Assembly (NCBI GenBank): GCA_964565805.1
Contig: CAZMGH010000028.1
Span: 1-34,768 of the forward strand
Direction: 5' to 3'
Length of the DNA stretch: 34,768 nt
From: Catenibacillus sp964565805
GTDB lineage: Bacteria; Bacillota; Clostridia; Lachnospirales; Lachnospiraceae
Part shown: positions 6,761-13,754 of the stretch, one piece after another
How positions within the stretch are numbered: position 1 is the stretch's first letter
Layout of the letters: each line of letters starts with the position of its first letter
The notes under the pieces: generated by a model
Told to the model about the DNA's origin: nothing
What the model saw: only the letters and a program-made list of their open reading frames with translations
The model's database searches: none
Made by a program: the position numbers and the translations under genes

Positions 6761-8044
6761 ATGTTTGTAGATAAAGCGAATATTTATATTCGTTCTGGTA
6801 AAGGCGGCGATGGCCATGTAAGCTTCCGGAGAGAAATGTACGTGCCTGCAGGGGGGCCGGACGGCGGCGATGGCGGCAAAGGCGGCGATGTGATCTTTGA
6901 AGTGGACAGTGGATTAAACACGCTGGTGGATTTTCGCCATTTAAGAAAATATTGCGCCGGTGATGGTGAACCTGGCAGAAAGCGCAGATGCCACGGGAAG
7001 GACGGAGAAGACATTATTATTAAAGTTCCTGAAGGCACAGTGATCCGGGACACAGACAGCGGTCTGGTCATTGCGGATATGTCCGGCGACAACAAAAGAG
7101 AAGTTCTTTTAAAAGGCGGAAGGGGCGGCAAAGGAAATATGAACTATGCCACAGCGACTATGCAGGCGCCCAAATATGCCCAGCCGGGGCAAAAAGCCCT
7201 GGAACTAAATGTGACCTTAGAGCTGAAGGTTATTGCCGATGTAGGTCTGGTAGGCTTTCCAAATGTGGGAAAATCCACACTTTTATCCCGGGTGACAAAT
7301 GCCCGTCCAAAGATTGCCAATTATCATTTTACTACATTAAATCCCAATCTTGGCGTTGTGGATCTGGATGGCGGCAAAGGCTTTGTTATTGCCGATATTC
7401 CGGGAATCATTGAAGGCGCGTCTCAGGGCGTGGGCCTTGGACATGATTTTTTAAGACATATTGAACGGACAAAAGTGATTATCCATATTGTGGACGCTGC
7501 CGGTGTGGAAGGCCGTGACCCAATCGCGGATATTTATGCCATTAATAAAGAACTGGAAGCTTATAATCCAGAAATTCTTAAGCGTCCCCAGGTGATTGCC
7601 GCCAACAAAATTGATGCTTTATATGACGGTGAAAACGATGACGCAATCCTTCTTCTTAAGGAGACGTTTGAGCCGAAAGGCATTGCCGTATTCCCGATTT
7701 CCGCAGTCAGCGGCCAGGGGTTAAAGCCTCTCTTGTACTATGTGCGCAAGCTTCTGGATGAGATGGATGACGCTCCAACGGTTTTTGAACGGGAGTTCTT
7801 CCCGGAAAATGTCCGTTTTGAAGAGCCGTATACCGTTGAAAAAGATGAGGACGGCGTTTATGTGGTGGAAGGCCCAAGAATCGAACGTATGCTTGGATAT
7901 ACAAATCTGGAATCAGAGAAAGGCTTTGATTTCTTCCAGAAATTTATGAAGGAAAATGGTATTTTGGACCAGCTGGAAGCCTTAGGGATTCAGGAGGGCG
8001 ATACAGTGCGCATGTATAACCTTCAATTTGATTATTATAAATAA
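6761..8044 (+). CDS. obgE: GTPase Obg (ribosome assembly, stress signalling)
   Basis: The 427-residue protein is a full-length Obg GTPase involved in late 50S assembly and stress responses. It has the glycine-rich Obg fold at residues 1-158. The G domain carries the P-loop GFPNVGKST from residue 165, switch II DIPGIIEGAS, and NKID at 282-285. A C-terminal OCT domain follows, typical of Gram-positive Obg. AGGAGGTGAAAAA precedes the ATG. It begins the obgE-yhbY-nadD-yqeK-rsfS run. No clear promoter was seen in the short gap after the rpmA terminator, so read-through or an unrecognised promoter must supply it. Confidence 0.97.
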   Translation: MFVDKANIYIRSGKGGDGHVSFRREMYVPAGGPDGGDGGKGGDVIFEVDSGLNTLVDFRHLRKYCAGDGEPGRKRRCHGKDGEDIIIKVPEGTVIRDTDSGLVIADMSGDNKREVLLKGGRGGKGNMNYATATMQAPKYAQPGQKALELNVTLELKVIADVGLVGFPNVGKSTLLSRVTNARPKIANYHFTTLNPNLGVVDLDGGKGFVIADIPGIIEGASQGVGLGHDFLRHIERTKVIIHIVDAAGVEGRDPIADIYAINKELEAYNPEILKRPQVIAANKIDALYDGENDDAILLLKETFEPKGIAVFPISAVSGQGLKPLLYYVRKLLDEMDDAPTVFEREFFPENVRFEEPYTVEKDEDGVYVVEGPRIERMLGYTNLESEKGFDFFQKFMKENGILDQLEALGIQEGDTVRMYNLQFDYYK

Positions 8045-8055
8045 GGAGTATGAAA

Positions 8056-8355
8056 ATGATAAAAACCTCAAAACAGCGGGCTTATTTAAAAAGCCTTGCC
8101 ATGACCATGGACCCGGTGTGCCATGTAGGAAAATCATCGTTAACGCCAGAGCTTACAAAGGCTGTAGATGAAGCGCTGGAAGCCCGGGAACTGATCAAAA
8201 TCTCCGTACTGCAAAACTGCACCGATGATCCCAGAGAGATTGCGGATTATCTTGCGGAGCGGACCCATTCCCAGGTGGTTCAGGTGATTGGCAAGAAGAT
8301 TATTTTATACCGGGAAGGCAAAGATAATAAAAAGAAAATTGTTCTTCCGGACTAA
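8056..8355 (+). CDS. yhbY: YhbY family RNA-binding protein (CRM domain)
   Basis: The 99-residue protein is a single CRM domain of the YhbY type, associated with pre-50S ribosomal particles. The core LTPELTKAVDEALEARELIKISVLQN and the downstream IGKKIILYRE are typical. An ATG at 8050 is also in frame, but the AAGGAG at 8043-8048 is only 1 nt from it and 7 nt from 8056, so the latter is preferred. The ribosome binding site overlaps the obgE stop, indicating coupled expression of two ribosome-assembly factors. Confidence 0.92.
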   Translation: MIKTSKQRAYLKSLAMTMDPVCHVGKSSLTPELTKAVDEALEARELIKISVLQNCTDDPREIADYLAERTHSQVVQVIGKKIILYREGKDNKKKIVLPD

Positions 8356-8370
8356 ATAATGGAGGCTGCC

Positions 8371-8988
8371 ATGGAGAAAAAGACTAAGCGGGTTGGAATC
8401 ATGGGCGGCACTTTTGATCCGGTCCATATCGGTCATCTGCTCATTGCGGAGCAGAGCTACCGCCAGTATGGGCTGGATTATGTTATATTTATGCCTGCCG
8501 GACATCCTCCCCATAAGCAGGATCAGAATATTGTAAGCAGCAAGGACCGTCTGACCATGCTCCGCCTGGCAACAGAGGACATTCCCTATTTTCGGGTTTC
8601 TGATTATGAACTTAAAAAAAGGGGGCTGACTTATACCTTTGAAACCCTTTCTGATCTGTCAGGAAAATTTCCGGAAACTCAGTATTATTTTATCATGGGA
8701 GCCGATTCCATAAAGGATATGGACCATTGGCGCCATCCGGAAATTATCCTGAGACTGGCCCATATTCTGGCTGCGCCTCGGGAAGATACAGATTTAGATG
8801 CCCTTGAAAACGAGGCGGATAAGCTTCGCAAAAAATACCACGGAAAGATTTCTATCCTTGGTGCTCCTGAAATGGATATTTCCTCACGGGAGCTGCGCAA
8901 CCGTATTGTTTCCGGTCAGTCCATCCGTTTTATGGTACCTGAAAAGGTCCGGAATTATATTGATTATTATCATTTATACAGAAGTTAA
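8371..8988 (+). CDS. nadD: Nicotinate-nucleotide adenylyltransferase
   Basis: NadD transfers AMP from ATP to nicotinate mononucleotide in NAD synthesis. The 205-residue product shows the nucleotidyltransferase motif GGTFDPVHIGHL with H19 and H22. The C-terminal ISSRELRNRI matches the ISSTxIR-type motif. An in-frame ATG at 8359 exists, but GGAGG at 8361-8365 is correctly placed only for 8371. It is followed by yqeK, its usual neighbour. Confidence 0.94.
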   Translation: MEKKTKRVGIMGGTFDPVHIGHLLIAEQSYRQYGLDYVIFMPAGHPPHKQDQNIVSSKDRLTMLRLATEDIPYFRVSDYELKKRGLTYTFETLSDLSGKFPETQYYFIMGADSIKDMDHWRHPEIILRLAHILAAPREDTDLDALENEADKLRKKYHGKISILGAPEMDISSRELRNRIVSGQSIRFMVPEKVRNYIDYYHLYRS

Positions 8989-9043
8989 GGTCTGGAAGGT
9001 GACGCCAGGCCATGCAGCTTAAAGGATCACAGGAGGATGCTTT

Positions 9044-9622
9044 ATGTTCTATACGATTACAGAAATCCATGATATTTTAAGAAAAAAGCAAACCGGCTCC
9101 CGTTTTGTCCATACTTTAGGGGTTCAGTATACAAGCGCCTGCCTGGCCATGCGGTATGGAGCGGATCTTGAAAAGGCTCAGATTGCCGGAGTACTCCACG
9201 ACTGCGCCAAGCATATGAAATCGGAAAAGCTCCTGGAAAAATGCCGGAAACACGATCTTTTAGTGACTCAGGCCCAGGAACGCCATCCGTTTTTGCTCCA
9301 CGGACGGGTTGGCGCCTATGTTGCCCAGAAAAAATATGGCGTAGATGATCCGGATATTTTAAATGCCATTGAGTGGCATACTACCGGCCGTCCTGAAATG
9401 AGCCTTTTGGAAAAAATCGTATTTACGGCAGATTATATTGAGCCAAATCGAAATAAGGCGCCCAATCTGGAAAAACTGCGCCACGTCAGTTTTGAGGATC
9501 TTGACCGGGCCGTGTATATGATCCTGGAGCAGACCCTTGAGCACCTTCAGGAGTCCCCTCAGGATATAGATGAAATGACCGAAGTGACTTTCCGTTATTA
9601 TAAAGAACTGTTAAAGCTTTAA
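9044..9622 (+). CDS. yqeK: YqeK family HD-domain diadenosine tetraphosphatase
   Basis: The 192-residue protein is an HD-domain phosphohydrolase of the YqeK family, whose members hydrolyse Ap4A symmetrically to ADP. The metal ligands are visible: H23 (RFVHTLGV), H52-D53 (GVLHDCAKHM), the downstream HPFLLHG segment, and a later FTADYIEPNR. An AGGAGG site lies before the ATG. It follows nadD and precedes rsfS, the usual order in Firmicutes, linking dinucleotide clearance with NAD synthesis. Confidence 0.9.
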   Translation: MFYTITEIHDILRKKQTGSRFVHTLGVQYTSACLAMRYGADLEKAQIAGVLHDCAKHMKSEKLLEKCRKHDLLVTQAQERHPFLLHGRVGAYVAQKKYGVDDPDILNAIEWHTTGRPEMSLLEKIVFTADYIEPNRNKAPNLEKLRHVSFEDLDRAVYMILEQTLEHLQESPQDIDEMTEVTFRYYKELLKL

Positions 9623-9639
9623 AAAGGAGTAAATTGCCC

Positions 9640-9999
9640 ATGAATGATTCAAAGAAAATGGCCCGTCTGGCCCTTCACGCTCTGGAGGATAAAAAAGCCA
9701 TCGACGCAAAGGTCATTGATATACAAAAGGTATCCGTTATTGCCGATTATTTTATCATTGCCAGCGGAAGTAATAAAAATCAGGTGCAGGCCCTTGCGGA
9801 TAATGTATCTGAGGCGCTTGGCAAGGCCGGATATTTTCCAAAACATACGGAAGGCTACTCTACAGCCAACTGGATCCTTTTAGATTATTCGGATATTATC
9901 ATCCATGTATTTTCTGAGGAAGACCGGCTGTTTTATGATCTGGAACGGATCTGGAGAGAAGGCAGTATTGTCGAGGCCTCAGATCTGGACGAGGGTTAA
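9640..9999 (+). CDS. rsfS: Ribosome silencing factor RsfS
   Basis: The 119-residue protein is RsfS (Iojap family), which binds L14 on the 50S subunit and blocks subunit joining when nutrients are scarce. Family features include the VSVIADYFIIASGSNKNQVQALADNV segment, the WILLDYSDIIIHVF strand and the closing YDLERIW. A TTG at 9634 is in frame, but AAGGAG at 9624-9629 better fits the ATG at 9640. It is the last gene of the + strand block and is followed by a large palindrome. Confidence 0.94.
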   Translation: MNDSKKMARLALHALEDKKAIDAKVIDIQKVSVIADYFIIASGSNKNQVQALADNVSEALGKAGYFPKHTEGYSTANWILLDYSDIIIHVFSEEDRLFYDLERIWREGSIVEASDLDEG

Positions 10000-10014
10000 G
10001 AAAATATTTAAAAT

Positions 10015-10057
10015 GCGCCATAAGTTTACATAACATTTTTATGTAAACTTATGGCGC
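10015..10057. terminator. Large palindrome between convergent rsfS and lexA
   Basis: The 18-nt arms 10015-10032 and 10040-10057 are perfectly complementary around a 7-nt loop. It sits exactly between two convergent genes. The - strand side is followed by a T-rich stretch (ATTTTAAATATTTT), so it probably terminates lexA and may act in both directions. Confidence 0.75.
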
Positions 10058-10071
10058 TGCAAATAATTTGT

Positions 10072-10689
10072 TTACATACCCATACGCACAAGCCCGATGA
10101 CCTTTCCGATCACTTCCACAGAATTAACGATAATAGGATTCATCGTATCGTTTTCCGGCTGAAGGCGGTAGTAGCCGTCCTCTTTAAAAAAACGTTTTAC
10201 CGTAGTGCTGTCATCAAGGAGAGCAACGACAATATCCCCGTTATCCGCAGAAGACTGGCGCTGAACGATGACCTGATCCCCGTCAAAGATTCCGGCGTTG
10301 ATCATGCTTTCTCCCCGGACCTTAAGCATAAATGCGTCAGCGTTTGGAAGAAGCTCAACAGGAATGGGAAAATACCCTTGAATATTCTCCACAGTCAGGA
10401 TGGGCTCGCCGGCAGTAATCGTTCCGACCATGGGAACATTTACAACTTCACGGCGGGAAAGAGCGAACTCGTCGTCAACGATCTCAATGGCTCTCGGTTT
10501 CGTAGGATCCCGACGGATATAGCCTTTTTTTTCCAGGGTTTCCAGATGAGAGTGGACCGATGAGGTAGAGCGGAGATGGACGGCCTCGCAGATCTCCCGG
10601 ACTGCCGGGGGATAGCCTTTTTCCAAAATCTGTTTTTTAATATACTCTAAAATCTCCAACTGTTTTGCGCTGATCTTTCCTTTATCCAT
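10072..10689 (-). CDS. lexA: SOS repressor LexA
   Basis: The 205-residue LexA has an N-terminal winged helix (ISAKQLEILEYIKK... through about residue 70) and a C-terminal S24 self-cleaving domain. The cleavage pair is A93-G94 in TITAGEP, with catalytic S128 (GESMINAG) and K165 (TTVKRFF). On DNA damage, RecA filaments trigger self-cleavage and derepression. An AGGAGG site precedes the ATG. Its promoter carries a LexA box, consistent with autoregulation, and lies in the end of the upstream ttcA-like gene. Confidence 0.96.
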   Translation of the reverse strand: MDKGKISAKQLEILEYIKKQILEKGYPPAVREICEAVHLRSTSSVHSHLETLEKKGYIRRDPTKPRAIEIVDDEFALSRREVVNVPMVGTITAGEPILTVENIQGYFPIPVELLPNADAFMLKVRGESMINAGIFDGDQVIVQRQSSADNGDIVVALLDDSTTVKRFFKEDGYYRLQPENDTMNPIIVNSVEVIGKVIGLVRMGM

Positions 10690-10739
10690 GAAACAAACCT
10701 CCTGAGTATGTATGATTCCTCTATCGAACTTATACGTAC

Positions 10740-10768
10740 ATCATACCATATCGAACATATTTTTGCAA
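10740..10768 (-). promoter_or_regulatory. lexA promoter with embedded LexA box
   Basis: On the - strand, TTGCAA (10768-10763), a 17-bp spacer and TATGAT (10745-10740) form a promoter. The 14-mer at 10752-10765, read on the - strand as CAAAAATATGTTCG, matches the Gram-positive LexA consensus CGAACATATGTTCG at 12 of 14 positions and overlaps the -35 and spacer. A weaker half-site (CGAAC) lies at 10725-10729. The -10 overlaps the stop codon of the ttcA-like gene. Confidence 0.8.
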
Positions 10769-11511
10769 ACTTTTCCAGGCGCGTGGCTTTCCATACGGGG
10801 CGGCCAGTTGGGAATATTGCCGTGGATGATGGCGCCAAACATCCTGTCCACAGCTCCGGGATGTTCCCGGTTTAACTGCTTTGCCAGCTCCTTGGCATAT
10901 TCCCGCTTGGTAAACCCGTCGGCCGGACATGGACTTTTGCACACTGGAAGATTGTATTTGTGCTGGAACCCGATCACATCCGCTTCGCTGACATAGATCA
11001 GAGGGCGGATCAGGGTGATGTCCATCCGATCAAGATAGGTCATGGGAGAGAAGGAGTAAAACCGTCCTTCAAAGATTAGGGATAACAGCATCGTTTCTAC
11101 AAGATCATCCTTGTGATGGCCATATGCCAGTTTGTTGCATCCTAGGGCCTTGGCCCTTTCATTAAAAGCGCCTTTACGCATTTTCGCGCACAGAGCGCAG
11201 GGGTTCTTTTCTTTCCGGTCCTCAAAGATAATATGACCTATATCTGTCTTTACTACAGTGTACCGGACACCAAGACTGTCACACAGGGCCTGTATGGGAG
11301 TAAGGTCGAAGTTTTCAAACCCCAGATCCACAGTTATGGCCTCGATTTCAAACGGATTGGGGTAAAAACGTTTAAGCCCGTGAAGGGCATATAAAAGTGT
11401 CAGGCTGTCTTTTCCACCAGAGATCCCCACGGCGATTTTATCTCCCGGCTGTATCATTTGATAGTCGTCTACAGCCCGGCGTGCATAGCTGAGTAGTTGC
11501 TGAAGCTTCAT
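10741..11511 (-). CDS. TtcA-like tRNA thiolation protein (PP-loop ATPase)
   Basis: The 256-residue protein is an N-type PP-loop ATPase of the TtcA/TtuA group, which activates tRNA bases as adenylates for sulfur insertion. SGGKDS at 31-36 is the PP-loop. Cysteines C105 and C108 (PCALC), and C191 and C195 (CKSPC), could hold an Fe-S cluster as in TtcA. The exact base modified (2-thiocytidine or another) cannot be told. The ATG at 11511 is preferred because GGAGG lies 12 nt upstream; a longer frame starts with a TTG that has no binding site. Its 3' end contains the lexA promoter. Confidence 0.82.
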   Translation of the reverse strand: MKLQQLLSYARRAVDDYQMIQPGDKIAVGISGGKDSLTLLYALHGLKRFYPNPFEIEAITVDLGFENFDLTPIQALCDSLGVRYTVVKTDIGHIIFEDRKEKNPCALCAKMRKGAFNERAKALGCNKLAYGHHKDDLVETMLLSLIFEGRFYSFSPMTYLDRMDITLIRPLIYVSEADVIGFQHKYNLPVCKSPCPADGFTKREYAKELAKQLNREHPGAVDRMFGAIIHGNIPNWPPRMESHAPGKVCKNMFDMV

Positions 11512-11562
11512 GATATAAGATAACCTCCTGTCATTATGAGACAAAGGATTGCCTCATGTATT

Positions 11563-12651
11563 TTAATAGTGTTCGTGTGATGCGTCATCGTCATGACGCT
11601 TTTCTCTTAAGATCAGGGCTGAAGCGGCCTTTCGGCGGCGCTCATCGCCCAGAGCGGCATAGTGTTTTTTTGTGGTGTTTACGTCTTTATGGCCCAGGAC
11701 ATCCGCTACCAGATAAATATCTCCGGTTTCCCTGTACAGATTAGTACCATAGGTGCTTCGCAGCTTGTGAGGGGTGATATGTTTATTAGGGGTTACCTGG
11801 GAAGAATATTTTTTTACCAGATCCTCAACGGTGCGCACGCTGATCCTTTTCCTTTGAGAGGAGAGAAACAGAGCATTTTCATGGCCGGAGAGAGGGGTGA
11901 TCTGCTTTCGGGTAATTTCCAGATAATCATGAAGGGCGTTCTCCACCTCAGGGCCAAAGTAGACATACATTTGGTCTCCGCCTTTTCGGGTCACTTTTGT
12001 GGAGTTGTTTTTAAAGTCCACATCATTTAAATCCAGGCCTACACATTCAGATACACGGATACCAGTGCCAAGCAAAAGAGTCATAATGGCCAGATCTCTA
12101 AATTTTGTCTTTTCATAATAGACTTTTTTCTGGCCTTTAAGCTGGCTGCCGCAGTTTTCCACAAAGTCCAGCAAGGACGCGACCTCGTCCACATCCAGCC
12201 GGATGATGGCTTTTTCGTGAAGCTTAGGCATGGATACCAGCTGGGCCGGATTGTTTTTGATCACCTGACGCTTATAAAAGTAATTATAAAAGCTTCGCAG
12301 AGAAGACATTTTCCGGGCAAGACCTTTTTCTGTATTGACTACGATTTTATTGTCAGAGTCGTACAGCTTTAAATATTCCTGATATTCTTCAATATCTACA
12401 GATTCAAGGTGGTCAAGGTCATCTAAGGTAAAGTCTTTGATCTGATAGTTTTTATACATTGGATTATTTTCAATCAAATAATTAAAAAATATCCTCAGAT
12501 CATAAGCATATGAAATCCGTGTTTTTGATGATGTGGTTTGTTCTATAGCGCGAAAATAATCCCTGGCAAAAGGCGGAAGCTCAGAGAGTACATTGCGCAG
12601 ACGGACCGTGTTTTCAATATTCATTTTTTCGTGATATGTCATTTGTTCCAT
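11563..12651 (-). CDS. Tyrosine recombinase, XerS-like
   Basis: The 362-residue enzyme has an N-terminal SAM-like core-binding domain (about 30-130) and a complete catalytic set: R199 (GTGIRVSE), K223 (TRKGGDQ), H295 and R298 (HKLRSTYG), H321 (LGHKDV) and nucleophile Y331 (KKHYAA). Length and blocks such as RDLAIMTLLL and VTRKGGDQ resemble the single-recombinase XerS type that resolves chromosome dimers. Its steady position beside lexA and housekeeping genes argues against a phage integrase. GGAGG lies 8 nt before the ATG. A matching dif site was not identified. Confidence 0.85.
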   Translation of the reverse strand: MEQMTYHEKMNIENTVRLRNVLSELPPFARDYFRAIEQTTSSKTRISYAYDLRIFFNYLIENNPMYKNYQIKDFTLDDLDHLESVDIEEYQEYLKLYDSDNKIVVNTEKGLARKMSSLRSFYNYFYKRQVIKNNPAQLVSMPKLHEKAIIRLDVDEVASLLDFVENCGSQLKGQKKVYYEKTKFRDLAIMTLLLGTGIRVSECVGLDLNDVDFKNNSTKVTRKGGDQMYVYFGPEVENALHDYLEITRKQITPLSGHENALFLSSQRKRISVRTVEDLVKKYSSQVTPNKHITPHKLRSTYGTNLYRETGDIYLVADVLGHKDVNTTKKHYAALGDERRRKAASALILREKRHDDDASHEHY

Positions 12652-12693
12652 AATGAAAACCTCCCTTAAAAGAAAAATCCATCAACAAGATTT

Positions 12694-12722
12694 ATTATGC
12701 CATAAAATCCCGGATTTGTCTA
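12694..12722 (-). promoter_or_regulatory. Promoter of the XerS-like recombinase
   Basis: On the - strand, TAGACA (12722-12717) and CATAAT (12699-12694) are 17 bp apart. This leaves a leader of roughly 35-40 nt to the ATG. Confidence 0.6.
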
Positions 12723-12968
12723 CATCTTCGCAATAAATCTGTATTTGGCGCAGAGATTGCCCCCACTCTCTTTCCGCTCAAATTTAAGGCTTTTTGACCA
12801 TTTCAAGTTTTTTAAAAGCGTAAAATTTTACGCCGCAGTCCCGGTCTTTCCCTGAATCTGTGGCGCAGACCCTGCGACGTAAATGCTGAAAGTAAAATGG
12901 AACAAGTTTTAAAAGTTATCATTATCAGATGCGATTATTTTTATAATAAGATTAATTTGTCGGGCAAC
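12723..12968. other. Intergenic region with several short palindromes
   Basis: No gene was found. A perfect 16-bp palindrome GCGTAAAATTTTACGC (12818-12833) is followed on the - strand by TTTT and could be a weak terminator for the sigma-like gene. CGCAG/CTGCG pair around ACC near 12864-12875. TGGCGCAGA occurs at 12746-12754 and 12861-12869, the same 9-mer as at 5570-5578. Confidence 0.55.
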
Positions 12969-13487
12969 TCATAAATTGTTGTTTTTGAAATCTGTCAGGT
13001 GCCATGGATCGTCATTTGGCGTCTGGATGTAAAGCTTTTGCAGCATCTCCATAGCCCGTTTTCTGCGTCTTGCAAAAACGCTGTGGGAACAGCCGCTGTC
13101 TGCAGATACCTCTTTATAAGGCCGGTGATCTACATATAAGGCATGCAGACAGGTATAATATGGTTCTGGCAGCTGGGAAAAACAAAACCATACTCTCCGG
13201 ATCACAGCTTCCTTTTTGGTGATTTCCTTTAAAAGATCTCCAAGCTCCCGGACATATTTTTGAGACTGTTTTTCGTAATTTTGCATCTCGTCCATAACAT
13301 CCTTATACTGGGAACCTTTTGAAGGTACCGGCCCGGGCTGGGGTGAATGTAACAAAACAGCCCGCATAAAATCTTCTTTATCCATTAATTCCCGATAGAT
13401 TTCGCAGCGTTTCGTGCGCAAGCCTCTTAAAAGCAGGTTTTTGTTTTTCAGTATGTTTTTAACTTCATTTTCATTGGGAACGATCAT
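12969..13487 (-). CDS. Sigma-70 region 4-like DNA-binding protein
   Basis: The 172-residue protein has a basic N-terminal half with a likely coiled segment (about 62-98). A helix-turn-helix follows at about 112-150, LHALYVDHRPYKEVSADSGCSHSVFARRRKRAMEML, which resembles sigma factor region 4 and ArpU-type regulators. No region 2 is visible, so it is not a complete sigma factor. ATG at 13487 is chosen because AGGAG lies 8 nt upstream; an in-frame ATG at 13511 lacks a site. It is divergent from the ABC transporter and shares a regulatory gap with it. Its target is unknown. Confidence 0.6.
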   Translation of the reverse strand: MIVPNENEVKNILKNKNLLLRGLRTKRCEIYRELMDKEDFMRAVLLHSPQPGPVPSKGSQYKDVMDEMQNYEKQSQKYVRELGDLLKEITKKEAVIRRVWFCFSQLPEPYYTCLHALYVDHRPYKEVSADSGCSHSVFARRRKRAMEMLQKLYIQTPNDDPWHLTDFKNNNL

Positions 13488-13560
13488 ATTTACCACTCCT
13501 GTACATATCAATCACATCATCCTTTGACTGACAACATTTGGAACCCGTCCTTCTATATTC

Positions 13561-13589
13561 ATTGTAATATATTCAGGACTCATATTCAA
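13561..13589 (-). promoter_or_regulatory. Promoter of the sigma-like gene
   Basis: On the - strand, TTGAAT (13589-13584) and TACAAT (13566-13561) are spaced by 17 bp. The leader to the ATG is about 70 nt. Confidence 0.65.
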
Positions 13590-13598
13590 CAAGTAAAG

Positions 13599-13612
13599 AA
13601 AACAAATGTTCG
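13599..13612. promoter_or_regulatory. Candidate LexA box in a divergent promoter region
   Basis: Read on the - strand, CGAACATTTGTTTT matches the Bacillus-type consensus CGAACRNRYGTTYC at 12 of 14 positions and shares TCGAACAT with the lexA operator. It lies 10 bp upstream of the - strand -35 and 24 bp upstream of the + strand -35. This position is not ideal for simple blockage of either promoter. Confidence 0.45.
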
Positions 13613-13636
13613 ACCTATTCTGACATGATTCTCTGT

Positions 13637-13665
13637 TTGACATTACTTATGGATTCCATTATAAT
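13637..13665 (+). promoter_or_regulatory. Consensus sigma-A promoter of the ABC transporter
   Basis: TTGACA (13637-13642), a 17-bp spacer and TATAAT (13660-13665) make a perfect consensus promoter. Such strength for a large membrane transporter suggests either high expression or control by a repressor. Confidence 0.88.
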
Positions 13666-13740
13666 TTTATTCAGGTTACTTTTTGACAGATGGTTTTTAT
13701 ATGAACCGTAATAATGCATCTTTTCAGGTAATGACAAAAG

Positions 13741-13752
13741 GAGTGATCACTC
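13741..13752 (+). promoter_or_regulatory. Palindrome overlapping the ABC transporter ribosome binding site
   Basis: GAGTGATCACTC is a perfect 12-bp palindrome that includes the GAG of the AAAAGGAG Shine-Dalgarno. It could be a protein-binding site or could mask the site in RNA. Confidence 0.35.
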
Positions 13753-13754
13753 AT

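Noticed and set aside
6784..7131. Long - strand open frame opposite obgE
   Set aside because: It is a shadow of the glycine-rich Obg codons (GGC/GGA read backwards as Pro/Ser) and has no ribosome binding site.
10051..10563. 170-codon + strand frame opposite lexA
   Set aside because: lexA on the - strand has all catalytic residues and a proper start; the opposite frame begins inside the palindrome with no ribosome binding site.
11563..12651. Tyrosine recombinase as a sign of a prophage or integrative element
   Set aside because: No other phage or conjugation genes, attachment repeats or composition change are seen. The sequence resembles XerS-type housekeeping recombinases.
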